Origin: Oscillospiraceae bacterium
GTDB lineage: Bacteria > Bacillota > Clostridia > Oscillospirales > Ruminococcaceae
DNA length: 43,340 nt
NCBI GenBank assembly: GCA_016296505.1
Contig: JAEDJD010000016.1
Coordinates: 1-43,340, forward strand
Reading direction: 5' to 3'
Made by a program: the position numbers and the translations under genes. Shown one piece after another: positions 16,519-23,208 of the stretch; within the stretch, counting starts at the first letter, position 1, and every line of letters starts with the position of its first letter. The notes under the pieces were generated by a model. That model saw nothing but the letters and a program-made list of their open reading frames with translations, was not told where the DNA came from and searched no databases.

Positions 16519-17265
16519 ATGCTTGGCAATCTGCATTCAACGGAAAGCTTCGGGACGGTTGACGGCCCCGGCATCCGCTTTGTGATTTTCTTTCAGGGAT
16601 GCCCGATGCGGTGTCTCTACTGCCACAATCCCGATACTTGGGATCTCTCGCAGAATCGGCGGTGCTCTGTCGAGGAACTGCTTGCGCAGTATCGTCGCAA
16701 TTCTGCATTCTACCACAGCGGCGGCATCACGGCTACCGGCGGCGAACCCATGCTGCAAATCGATTTTCTCACAGAGCTGTTCCAAGCTGCACACGCAGAG
16801 AAAATCCATACCTGTCTTGACACTTCCGGCGTCTGCTTCCATCCGCAGCACACTGAAAAAATAGATCAGCTCATGGCTGCAACCGATCTTGTCATGCTCG
16901 ATATCAAGCATATCGACGAGGAACAGCATCGCCGCCTGACCGGTCACTCTAATGTCAATATCCTAGCATTTGCTAGATATATCAGCGAACGCGGCATTCC
17001 GCTCTGGATTCGTCATGTGATTGTGCCGGGCTTTACGGACGATCCGGACGAACAGTTCCGGCTCGGCGAATTCATCGGCGGCCTGCGTACCTTGAAAGGA
17101 CTCGACGTGCTGCCGTATCACGATTTCGGCAAGCAAAAATATGAAGCGCTCGGCGTCGAATATCCGCTTGCAAACACAGAACCCGTCTCGAACGATACGG
17201 CGGCGGCGGCACGACAGCAAATCCTCCGCGGCATTAAGCATAGACTGAAATCAAACGCAATATAA
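16519..17265 (+). CDS. pflA: pyruvate formate-lyase activating enzyme (radical SAM)
   Basis: A 248-aa radical-SAM protein that installs the glycyl radical on PFL using S-adenosylmethionine. The 4Fe-4S cluster motif C-x3-C-x2-C is C28, C32, C35 in GCPMRCLYCHN. GGEPM is the SAM-contact motif, and the length is that of short activases without extra ferredoxin domains. ATG 16519 has CGGAGGA just upstream; longer in-frame starts lie within the repeat and are not real. Its likely substrate is the separate 79-aa glycyl-radical protein docked on the core. A bidirectional terminator follows. Confidence 0.95.
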   Translation: MLGNLHSTESFGTVDGPGIRFVIFFQGCPMRCLYCHNPDTWDLSQNRRCSVEELLAQYRRNSAFYHSGGITATGGEPMLQIDFLTELFQAAHAEKIHTCLDTSGVCFHPQHTEKIDQLMAATDLVMLDIKHIDEEQHRRLTGHSNVNILAFARYISERGIPLWIRHVIVPGFTDDPDEQFRLGEFIGGLRTLKGLDVLPYHDFGKQKYEALGVEYPLANTEPVSNDTAAAARQQILRGIKHRLKSNAI

Positions 17266-17274
17266 TACAATAAA

Positions 17275-17308
17275 AACGGACGCAGCTTTCCTCTGCGCCC
17301 GTTTCTTC
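17275..17308. terminator. bidirectional terminator between pflA and the zinc-uptake operon
   Basis: Stem AACGG-a-CGCAG / CTGCG-c-CCGTT with a 7-nt loop, A-rich on the left and T-rich on the right. It serves the converging pflA and znuB transcripts. Confidence 0.75.
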
Positions 17309-18154
17309 TCAAATTGCATCATGCTTTTGCCGATTTTTCCGGATCTCCGAAATCAGCGAAGCCGCGATGAATACAAGCAGATTGACCAGAATCACGCTCG
17401 CGCCGACTGCGGTATCAATCCACAGCGATAAGAACAATCCGGCAAGAAAGCATCCGACCGAAACCAATACGGCGGTCAGCACAACGCCCCGAAAATGCCG
17501 GTTCAGCCGCATTGCCGTCACCGCCGGAAAAATCATCAGACTGGAGATCAGCAGCGCGCCCATCATCATCATGCCGAGTACAACCGTCACAGCCGTCAGC
17601 ACCGCAATCAGCAGATTGTAAAACTGCACGTTCAGTCCGGTCGCACGCGCAAAATTCTCGTCAAAGGTCACTGCGAAGATTTTGTCGTAAAACAGCACGT
17701 ATACCAGAATCACACAGATACTCAGAATCACGCTGAACATCACATCGCTGCGCGTCATGGCAAGAATACTGCCGAACATATAATGGCTGACGTCCGTAGT
17801 CAGATTCGCCTTCGAGGACGCCAATATGCCAAGCGCCAGCGCCGACGTCGAAAACAACGCGATCGCCGTATCGCCGCCGATCCGGCTGTTCTCGGAAAGC
17901 CGGAGCAAAATATACGCCGCAAGAATTACAACCGGAATCGTCACCTGCATCGGCGCCCAGCCGAGCGCAACGGCGATACAGAGCGTACCATAGCCGACAT
18001 GAGATAGCCCGTCGCCGATCATGGAGCATCGCTTCAGCACCAGACTCACGCCGAGCAGGCTCGAACAGAGACTCACCGCTATACCGGCAATCAGCGCCGG
18101 CAGCAAAATCACGGAAATGTATTCCGGCGTCAAAATCATGGAAAGATCACTCAT
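17309..18154 (-). CDS. znuB: metal ABC transporter permease (ZnuB-like)
   Basis: A 281-aa ABC-3 family permease with about eight to nine membrane helices. It is the channel subunit of a Zn2+ (or Mn2+) importer in the cytoplasmic membrane. The GDGLSHVGYG segment after the second helix is a family hallmark. The start at 18154 is preceded by GAGGAGGG and overlaps the last codons of the ATPase gene by 8 nt, so translation is coupled. It is the last gene of the zur-znuA-znuC-znuB operon. Confidence 0.93.
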   Translation of the reverse strand: MSDLSMILTPEYISVILLPALIAGIAVSLCSSLLGVSLVLKRCSMIGDGLSHVGYGTLCIAVALGWAPMQVTIPVVILAAYILLRLSENSRIGGDTAIALFSTSALALGILASSKANLTTDVSHYMFGSILAMTRSDVMFSVILSICVILVYVLFYDKIFAVTFDENFARATGLNVQFYNLLIAVLTAVTVVLGMMMMGALLISSLMIFPAVTAMRLNRHFRGVVLTAVLVSVGCFLAGLFLSLWIDTAVGASVILVNLLVFIAASLISEIRKNRQKHDAI

Positions 18155-18920
18155 TGCCGCCGCCCTCCTCCGTCTGACGCGTATGCGTATGCGCACAGTT
18201 TGCACAATGCTCCGGTACTGCATGATCTCCAAGAAACCGCTTGCCTACCGCGCTTGCCGCATAGTCCTCGCAGCTTCCGAAAAAGTTCTCCTGCTTCCCG
18301 ATATGCAAAATCTTCTTTGCATGGCGCACCGCGCATTCCACATCGTGCGTCACCATGATAATCGTAATCCCGTGGTCGTCGTGAATATGCTGCAAAATGC
18401 CGTATAATTCCGTTGCGACAAGCGGATCCAGACCCGTCAGCGGTTCATCCAATAGCAACAGCTTCTTGGTCGCGCAGAGCGCTCTTGCCAGCAGGACGCG
18501 CTGCTGCTGGCCGCCGGATAACGCACGATAACTGCGGTCTGCAAGCTGCGTAATATTCAGGCATTCCATCTGTTCGGCGGCGCGCTGTTTTTCCGACTTG
18601 CTGTAAAACGGGTGAATCGCACGCCCATTCAGACAGCCCGAAAGCACAACCTCCCGCACAGACGCCGGAAAGGTTCGCTGTATCATGCTCTGCTGCGGCA
18701 GATAGCCGATCTCATTTCGCTTGAGTCCGTCTCCGAATTTCATCGTACCGCCATCCGCCTGCTTCAAGCCGAGCAGACATTTCATCAGCGTACTTTTGCC
18801 GGAGCCGTTTTCTCCGACAATACAGAGATAATCCAGCGGCTCGACCGTAAAGCTCAGACGCTCCTGCACGATCAGCGATTCATACCGCAGCGTCAGATTT
18901 TCACAGGTGATATACGCCAT
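18147..18920 (-). CDS. znuC: metal ABC transporter ATP-binding protein (ZnuC-like)
   Basis: A 257-aa ATPase that powers the importer. Walker A is GENGSGKST (36-44), the Q-loop is near LPQQS, the ABC signature is LSGGQQQ, Walker B is LLLLDEP, and the switch His is in VTHD. The C-terminal tail is unusual in carrying a cluster of Cys and His (HCANCAHTHT), which could bind the transported metal as a sensor or buffer; this is inference. It begins 1 nt after the znuA stop and overlaps znuB. Confidence 0.94.
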   Translation of the reverse strand: MAYITCENLTLRYESLIVQERLSFTVEPLDYLCIVGENGSGKSTLMKCLLGLKQADGGTMKFGDGLKRNEIGYLPQQSMIQRTFPASVREVVLSGCLNGRAIHPFYSKSEKQRAAEQMECLNITQLADRSYRALSGGQQQRVLLARALCATKKLLLLDEPLTGLDPLVATELYGILQHIHDDHGITIIMVTHDVECAVRHAKKILHIGKQENFFGSCEDYAASAVGKRFLGDHAVPEHCANCAHTHTRQTEEGGGNE

Positions 18921-18921
18921 A

Positions 18922-19872
18922 TCAGTTCAGCGCCTCCTCAATCGCGTCGAGATTCTCGGTCATAAGCTGCTGATAATGCATCCCTGCGTCAAAATCCATC
19001 CGCGATACATTATTACAGGATTGCAGCAGCTCCGCCTTTGCGCCAGTCGCGTCGCAAATGGCGTCTGCAATTTTCCGCGTAGAATTTTCAAGATAAAATA
19101 CGGTTTTGATGTTTTCATTTTTGACCTTTGTAATCAGGAACGAAAGCGTCGCCGGAGAAGCGTCGCTATCGCTGCTGCATCCGGAAAACGCGGCGTAATA
19201 CTTCCAGCCGTAGGCGCTGGTCAGATAGCGAAACGGAAACCGATCGGCAAAAATCAGCGTATCCTTTTGCGCATGATCGCGAATCTCCTTTGCGCGCTGA
19301 TCGAGCGCGAGCAGCGAGGCATGAATCTGTTCATACGCCGCATCGCAATGCGCCTGTTCTTTTGGGGCGATTTCGTTGAAGCGCGTCTGCATTGCCGTCA
19401 GCATCTGATCGGCGTTCAACGGGGCTGTCCAGATATGCTCGTCGGTTTCCGCCTCTGCATGATCGTGTTCATGCGCGTCCTCCGGCTCCATCCCCTCGAC
19501 CGTTTCCTCATCGAGCAGGGTCACGCAGTCAAACATCCGCAGATTTTCCTTATCCTTGCGGCTTGTTTCGATGAGCTTTTCCGCCCATTGCTCCGAAGTA
19601 CCGCCGATATAGACAAATAAATCGCAGCTTTGGATTGCGGCGACGTCGTTGGGCGTTGGTTCATAGGAATGACTTTCGCCGCCGGGCGTCAGGAGCAGCT
19701 TGACCTCTACGGGCTGTTCGTAAGCCGCGGTGAGCTGCTTTGCAAAATCGTAGGTCGTATAGACCGTTGTTACGATCGTCAGCGCGTCGTTTTTCTGCGC
19801 GCCGCAGCCCGAAAGCACTGCGCCGCAGAGCGTCCACGCAGCAATAACGGCAAATATGTTACGGATTTTCAT
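18922..19872 (-). CDS. znuA: zinc-binding lipoprotein of ABC importer (ZnuA-like)
   Basis: A 316-aa solute-binding lipoprotein with a signal peptide ending in the lipobox LSGC (Cys23). The fold is that of cluster A-I metal receptors. An acidic His-rich loop (EDAHEHDHAEAE, about 133-144) is typical of zinc receptors and less so of manganese ones. The ATG at 19872 has AAAGGAG upstream and lies inside the end of the Fur-family gene (14-nt overlap). Together with the next two genes it forms a complete importer. Confidence 0.93.
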   Translation of the reverse strand: MKIRNIFAVIAAWTLCGAVLSGCGAQKNDALTIVTTVYTTYDFAKQLTAAYEQPVEVKLLLTPGGESHSYEPTPNDVAAIQSCDLFVYIGGTSEQWAEKLIETSRKDKENLRMFDCVTLLDEETVEGMEPEDAHEHDHAEAETDEHIWTAPLNADQMLTAMQTRFNEIAPKEQAHCDAAYEQIHASLLALDQRAKEIRDHAQKDTLIFADRFPFRYLTSAYGWKYYAAFSGCSSDSDASPATLSFLITKVKNENIKTVFYLENSTRKIADAICDATGAKAELLQSCNNVSRMDFDAGMHYQQLMTENLDAIEEALN

Positions 19873-20326
19873 TCTCTGTACTCCTTTTTTGCGATGGGAT
19901 AACTTCGGCGGCGCGGCACGAACCGCATACGCCGTAAAAAACGGTACGCGCCGGATCAATGGCAAAATCATGCTCCGCCGCGACATGGTCTGCGATTTCG
20001 TGCAAATGGTCGCAGTGGAGATGAAACAGCGTATTGCAGACGGTGCATTTCAAATGAAAATGCTGATGGCAGGTACCGTTCTCCGCCTCGGCGCCGGCAT
20101 ACTGCCAGCAGGCGCTTCCGCGGTCGTCGAGCGCGTAACGCCTGACAAGCCCCTGCGCTTCAAGCTTTTCGAGCTGCCGGTAAACCGTTGCCGAACCGAT
20201 CGGCGTACCGCTTGTATTCAGCGCAATCAGCAGCTCTGCCGCAGTCATATGCGCGCTGCTGTGCGACGCCAGATATTGCAATATCTGCGCTCTTTGTTTC
20301 GTCTGATATTCGCCGCTGCGCGGCAT
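19859..20326 (-). CDS. zur: Fur-family regulator, probably the zinc repressor Zur
   Basis: A 155-aa Fur-family protein with an N-terminal winged helix, a His-rich sensor segment (CHQHFHLKC, HLHCDHLHE) and two CxxC pairs (CTVC and CGSC) for the structural zinc. It is the first gene of the zinc-import operon, so Zur is more likely than Fur or PerR. ATG 20326 has GGAGG 8 nt upstream; GTG 20335 is too close to that site. The operator TGATAA-N3-TTATCA just downstream of its own -10 box suggests autorepression. Confidence 0.9.
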   Translation of the reverse strand: MPRSGEYQTKQRAQILQYLASHSSAHMTAAELLIALNTSGTPIGSATVYRQLEKLEAQGLVRRYALDDRGSACWQYAGAEAENGTCHQHFHLKCTVCNTLFHLHCDHLHEIADHVAAEHDFAIDPARTVFYGVCGSCRAAEVIPSQKRSTENENP

Positions 20327-20350
20327 AACCGTCACCTCCGGAAATGAAAA

Positions 20351-20365
20351 TGATAACCTTTATCA
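20351..20365. promoter_or_regulatory. Zur/Fur-type operator
   Basis: The perfect inverted repeat TGATAA-cct-TTATCA lies between the predicted start of transcription and the zur start codon. Binding here would block transcription of zur-znuABC. Confidence 0.65.
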
Positions 20366-20376
20366 AATTACACACC

Positions 20377-20405
20377 ATTGTACCATATTTATGCCGATTT
20401 GTCAA
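20377..20405 (-). promoter_or_regulatory. promoter of the zur-znu operon
   Basis: Minus strand TTGACA (20405-20400), 17-bp spacer, TACAAT (20382-20377). Confidence 0.8.
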
Positions 20406-20434
20406 GCTGTCTGGTGATTTTTTTATCTTGCCCA

Positions 20435-20463
20435 TTGTGTTTTCCGCGGAAATGTGGTATAAT
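20435..20463 (+). promoter_or_regulatory. promoter of the Xer-type recombinase gene
   Basis: TTGTGT (20435-20440), 17-bp spacer, TATAAT (20458-20463), divergent from the zur promoter. Confidence 0.65.
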
Positions 20464-20493
20464 AAAATAAAATGTATGAAAAGGAGCGCAGAA

Positions 20494-21486
20494 ATGGAAA
20501 TCGACCGCGCAAAAAATCCGCTGTTTCTGAACGATTATCTGACATATCTGGACGTCATACGCGGAAAAGCCCGGCGTACTGTCTTGGAATATTATGACGA
20601 CATCTGCCTGTTTCTGCGCTGGCTCCACTGCATGAACGAAAAAAAAACGGTCTCAGAGGTCGGTGATACGGAAATCGCAGACCTTGCATTTTCCGAAATC
20701 GAGGGCGTCACGGTTTCTACGCTGTATGATTACATCCGCTATCTGCGCGACGTCAGAGGCAATACGCCGCGTTCCGTTTCGCGCAGACTGAGCGCCGTGC
20801 GCAGCCTGTTCAAATACCTCGCAAAGACAAAGGGTATGCTCAAAGCCGATCCCTGTCAGAATCTGGAGCTGCCGAGCGTCAAGAAAACGCTGCCGCGCTT
20901 TCTCACGCTGGAGGAAAGTCAACGAATGCTCCATACCGTCGAGAACGAAACGAATTCACCGGAAAAACTCCGCGATTACTGCATCATTACGCTGTTTCTC
21001 AACTGCGGATTCCGGCTTGCGGAGCTGGTCGGCATGAATACCGGAGATCTGGACTTCTTCAATCGGCAGATACGCGTGCTCGGAAAGGGCAGCAAGGAAC
21101 GCATTGTCTATCTCAATGACGCCTGCCTTTCTGCGATACAGGATTATCTTGCCGTGCGCGACAATCCGCCCGAAGAACCAAACGCGCTCTTTCTCAGCCG
21201 CAATCACCGGCGGATCAGCCGCCGCAGAGTGCAGCAGATCGTCGAGAATCACCTGACTGCGGCAGGACTCGGCGGAAAAGGTCTCTCTACGCATAAGCTT
21301 CGGCATACCGCCGCAACGCTCATGTATCAGCATGGCAGCGCGGATATGCTCACGCTCAAGGAGATTCTCGGACATCAATCCATCTCCACAACCGAAATCT
21401 ATACGCATCTTTCCAGTACACAACGACAGGACGCCATCGACAGCAATCCGCTTGCCGGAGAGCGTCTTCCGCATTCCAAAAAATAG
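20494..21486 (+). CDS. tyrosine recombinase of the XerC/XerD type
   Basis: A 330-aa site-specific recombinase. The N-terminal SAM-like core-binding domain (about 1-105) is followed by the catalytic domain with R174, K198, H267, R270, H294 and nucleophile Y303. This is the complete set needed to resolve chromosome dimers at dif. Length and gene context (housekeeping neighbours, no att repeats) favour a chromosomal Xer protein over a phage integrase. ATG 20494 has AAGGAG 7 nt upstream. I cannot tell XerC from XerD by eye. Confidence 0.9.
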   Translation: MEIDRAKNPLFLNDYLTYLDVIRGKARRTVLEYYDDICLFLRWLHCMNEKKTVSEVGDTEIADLAFSEIEGVTVSTLYDYIRYLRDVRGNTPRSVSRRLSAVRSLFKYLAKTKGMLKADPCQNLELPSVKKTLPRFLTLEESQRMLHTVENETNSPEKLRDYCIITLFLNCGFRLAELVGMNTGDLDFFNRQIRVLGKGSKERIVYLNDACLSAIQDYLAVRDNPPEEPNALFLSRNHRRISRRRVQQIVENHLTAAGLGGKGLSTHKLRHTAATLMYQHGSADMLTLKEILGHQSISTTEIYTHLSSTQRQDAIDSNPLAGERLPHSKK

Positions 21487-21507
21487 CGAAAGGATCAGAT
21501 CAACCAA

Positions 21508-21918
21508 ATGGAAAGCAAAGAAATATATACCGTCTTACTTGCAGCGCTTGGTATTATTCTGGTCATCGGCATACTCAGTCTGGTGACAAAGTCGGATTCG
21601 GTTACGCAGCAGGATTCCATGCCGGCAATCACGAATGCGACGCAGCAGAATTCTAATATTCAGAAAACCGATATCTGGGATCTGCTGCGCGAGCAGAATA
21701 CGACAACCGCAACTACCGCAACAAGTGCCGTCGAATTCGCAGGCTCCGGCACCGAGACCGGTATCTCATCGGAAGGCGCGGAAACCATTCTCTCGTCAGG
21801 CGGAATCGTTGTGACTGAGTCCAGCCCCGGCAGCGAAACGGAAACCACTGCCGTCACCGAGCCAAGCAATACAGCGCCCGTCGAGCCGCCGCAGACATAT
21901 CATTTTGTACTTTCCTGA
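21508..21918 (+). CDS. membrane-anchored Thr/Ser-rich protein of unknown function
   Basis: A 136-aa protein with one N-terminal membrane helix (about 7-26) and an extracytoplasmic low-complexity tail rich in Thr, Ser and Glu, similar in style to the linkers of the SGNH and BspA-like proteins here. No catalytic motif is visible. It lies 21 nt after the recombinase gene and 15 nt before ymdB, so the three are probably cotranscribed. Function unknown. Confidence 0.7.
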   Translation: MESKEIYTVLLAALGIILVIGILSLVTKSDSVTQQDSMPAITNATQQNSNIQKTDIWDLLREQNTTTATTATSAVEFAGSGTETGISSEGAETILSSGGIVVTESSPGSETETTAVTEPSNTAPVEPPQTYHFVLS

Positions 21919-21933
21919 CAACGGAGGAAAAGC

Positions 21934-22698
21934 ATGAAAATACTGATGTTCGGCGATGTCGTCGGCGAAGCGGGAACCGGCTGCTTTCAGCGGCTCGCCC
22001 CAAAGCTCAAACGGCAGCACAGCGCCGACCTGATCGTTGTCAACGGCGAAAACTCCGCCAAGGGCAACGGCATTACCCAGCATTCCGCCAATCAGCTCTT
22101 TTCCGGCGGCGCGGATGTCGTCACGACCGGAAATCACTGTTTCCGACGTAAATGCGATGAAATCTTTGAAAACGAGCGTATTCTGCGTCCTGCCAATTAT
22201 CCGGAGGGCGCGCCCGGCAGCGGCGTATGCGTTCTGGATTGCGGTTCGTTCCAGTTTGCTGTGATCAATCTCATGGGAACGGCATTCATGGAGCCGCTCG
22301 ACAATCCGTTCAGCGTGATCAACGCGCTTCTCGCCGAAATCCATACGCCGAATATTCTGCTCGATTTTCATGCGGAAGCAACCTCGGAAAAACGTGCAAT
22401 GGGCTGGTACCTTTCCGGCAGAGTATCCGCCGTAATCGGTACGCATACGCACGTTCAGACCAACGACGCCGAAATCCTTGACGGGAAAACCGGCTACCTC
22501 ACTGACGTCGGCATGACCGGCGGCGCCAGATCAGTGCTCGGCGTGCTCCCTGCGCAGGCAATCGAAAAACAACGCTTTCACAGACCCGTCCAATTCACCG
22601 AAGCGGCAGGTCCTTGTATTCTCAATGCAGTTGTATTGGAAATTGATAGCAAACTCGGCATTTGTACCAAAATCGACCCGATAATTGTAAAAGAATAG
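21934..22698 (+). CDS. ymdB: YmdB-family metallophosphoesterase
   Basis: A 254-aa member of the TIGR00282 calcineurin-like family, which hydrolyses 2',3'-cyclic nucleotides in Bacillus and affects biofilm and sporulation choices. Metal ligands are visible: FGDVVG at the N terminus, NGENSAKG, a TGNH motif, and the GTHTHVQTND segment. The normal GNHxWD motif reads GNHCFRR, a local deviation next to the catalytic His. The start follows ACGGAGGA. It is the last gene before the strong spoVS promoter. Confidence 0.92.
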   Translation: MKILMFGDVVGEAGTGCFQRLAPKLKRQHSADLIVVNGENSAKGNGITQHSANQLFSGGADVVTTGNHCFRRKCDEIFENERILRPANYPEGAPGSGVCVLDCGSFQFAVINLMGTAFMEPLDNPFSVINALLAEIHTPNILLDFHAEATSEKRAMGWYLSGRVSAVIGTHTHVQTNDAEILDGKTGYLTDVGMTGGARSVLGVLPAQAIEKQRFHRPVQFTEAAGPCILNAVVLEIDSKLGICTKIDPIIVKE

Positions 22699-22718
22699 CC
22701 AAATTCACAGGATTTCAC

Positions 22719-22747
22719 TTGACATTTTTGACAAAATGCGCTATAAT
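22719..22747 (+). promoter_or_regulatory. consensus promoter of spoVS
   Basis: TTGACA (22719-22724), 17-bp spacer, TATAAT (22742-22747). The leader is about 110 nt. Confidence 0.85.
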
Positions 22748-22861
22748 AAAGATGGCAATCACAGTAGAACAACTGAAAGCAATGAAGTTGCACTTGCCAA
22801 GACATCATTTCCAAAACGCAATTTGTCATCATTTCAGCTTATTTTGTAGGAGGTTACACCC

Positions 22862-23122
22862 ATGGAAGTATTAAAAGTATCATCTCACTCTACCCCGAAC
22901 TCTGTTGCCGGCGCAATCGCAGGCGTAATCCGTGAACAGCGCGTTGTCGAGGTTCAGGCTGTCGGCGCAGGCGCTGCGAATCAGGCGATTAAGTCGATCG
23001 CAATCGCACGCGGATACCTTGCACCGATTGGTATTGATCTCGTATGCATTCCTGCTTTTGCAAGTATCGAAATCGACGGCGAGGAACGTACCGCTATGAA
23101 GCTGATCTGCGAACCGCGGTAA
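22862..23122 (+). CDS. spoVS: stage V sporulation protein S
   Basis: An 86-aa Alba-like protein almost identical in pattern to SpoVS: VLKVSSHSTPNSVAGAIAG at the N terminus and the AxGAGAANQAIKSIAIARGY motif. In Bacillus it influences septation and coat assembly during sporulation; in other Firmicutes it is a widespread nucleic-acid-binding regulator. AGGAGG precedes the ATG. It is monocistronic between its own promoter and a terminator. Its presence suggests a spore-forming ancestry. Confidence 0.96.
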   Translation: MEVLKVSSHSTPNSVAGAIAGVIREQRVVEVQAVGAGAANQAIKSIAIARGYLAPIGIDLVCIPAFASIEIDGEERTAMKLICEPR

Positions 23123-23133
23123 CCCAAAACCTT

Positions 23134-23165
23134 ATGCGCTTCTCTTTCGGGAAGCGCATTTTTTC
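23134..23165 (+). terminator. terminator after spoVS
   Basis: Perfect 9-bp stem ATGCGCTTC / GAAGCGCAT followed by a T run. It ends about 30 nt before the ribosome-binding site of the P-type ATPase gene. Confidence 0.88.
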
Positions 23166-23208
23166 TGCCATATTCGCATATCATTTCTCATGGAAGGAGC
23201 GTGCGGAT

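Noticed and set aside
20494..21486. Integrase of a mobile element
   Set aside because: Housekeeping neighbours, no att repeats and full Xer-like length point to chromosome-dimer resolution.
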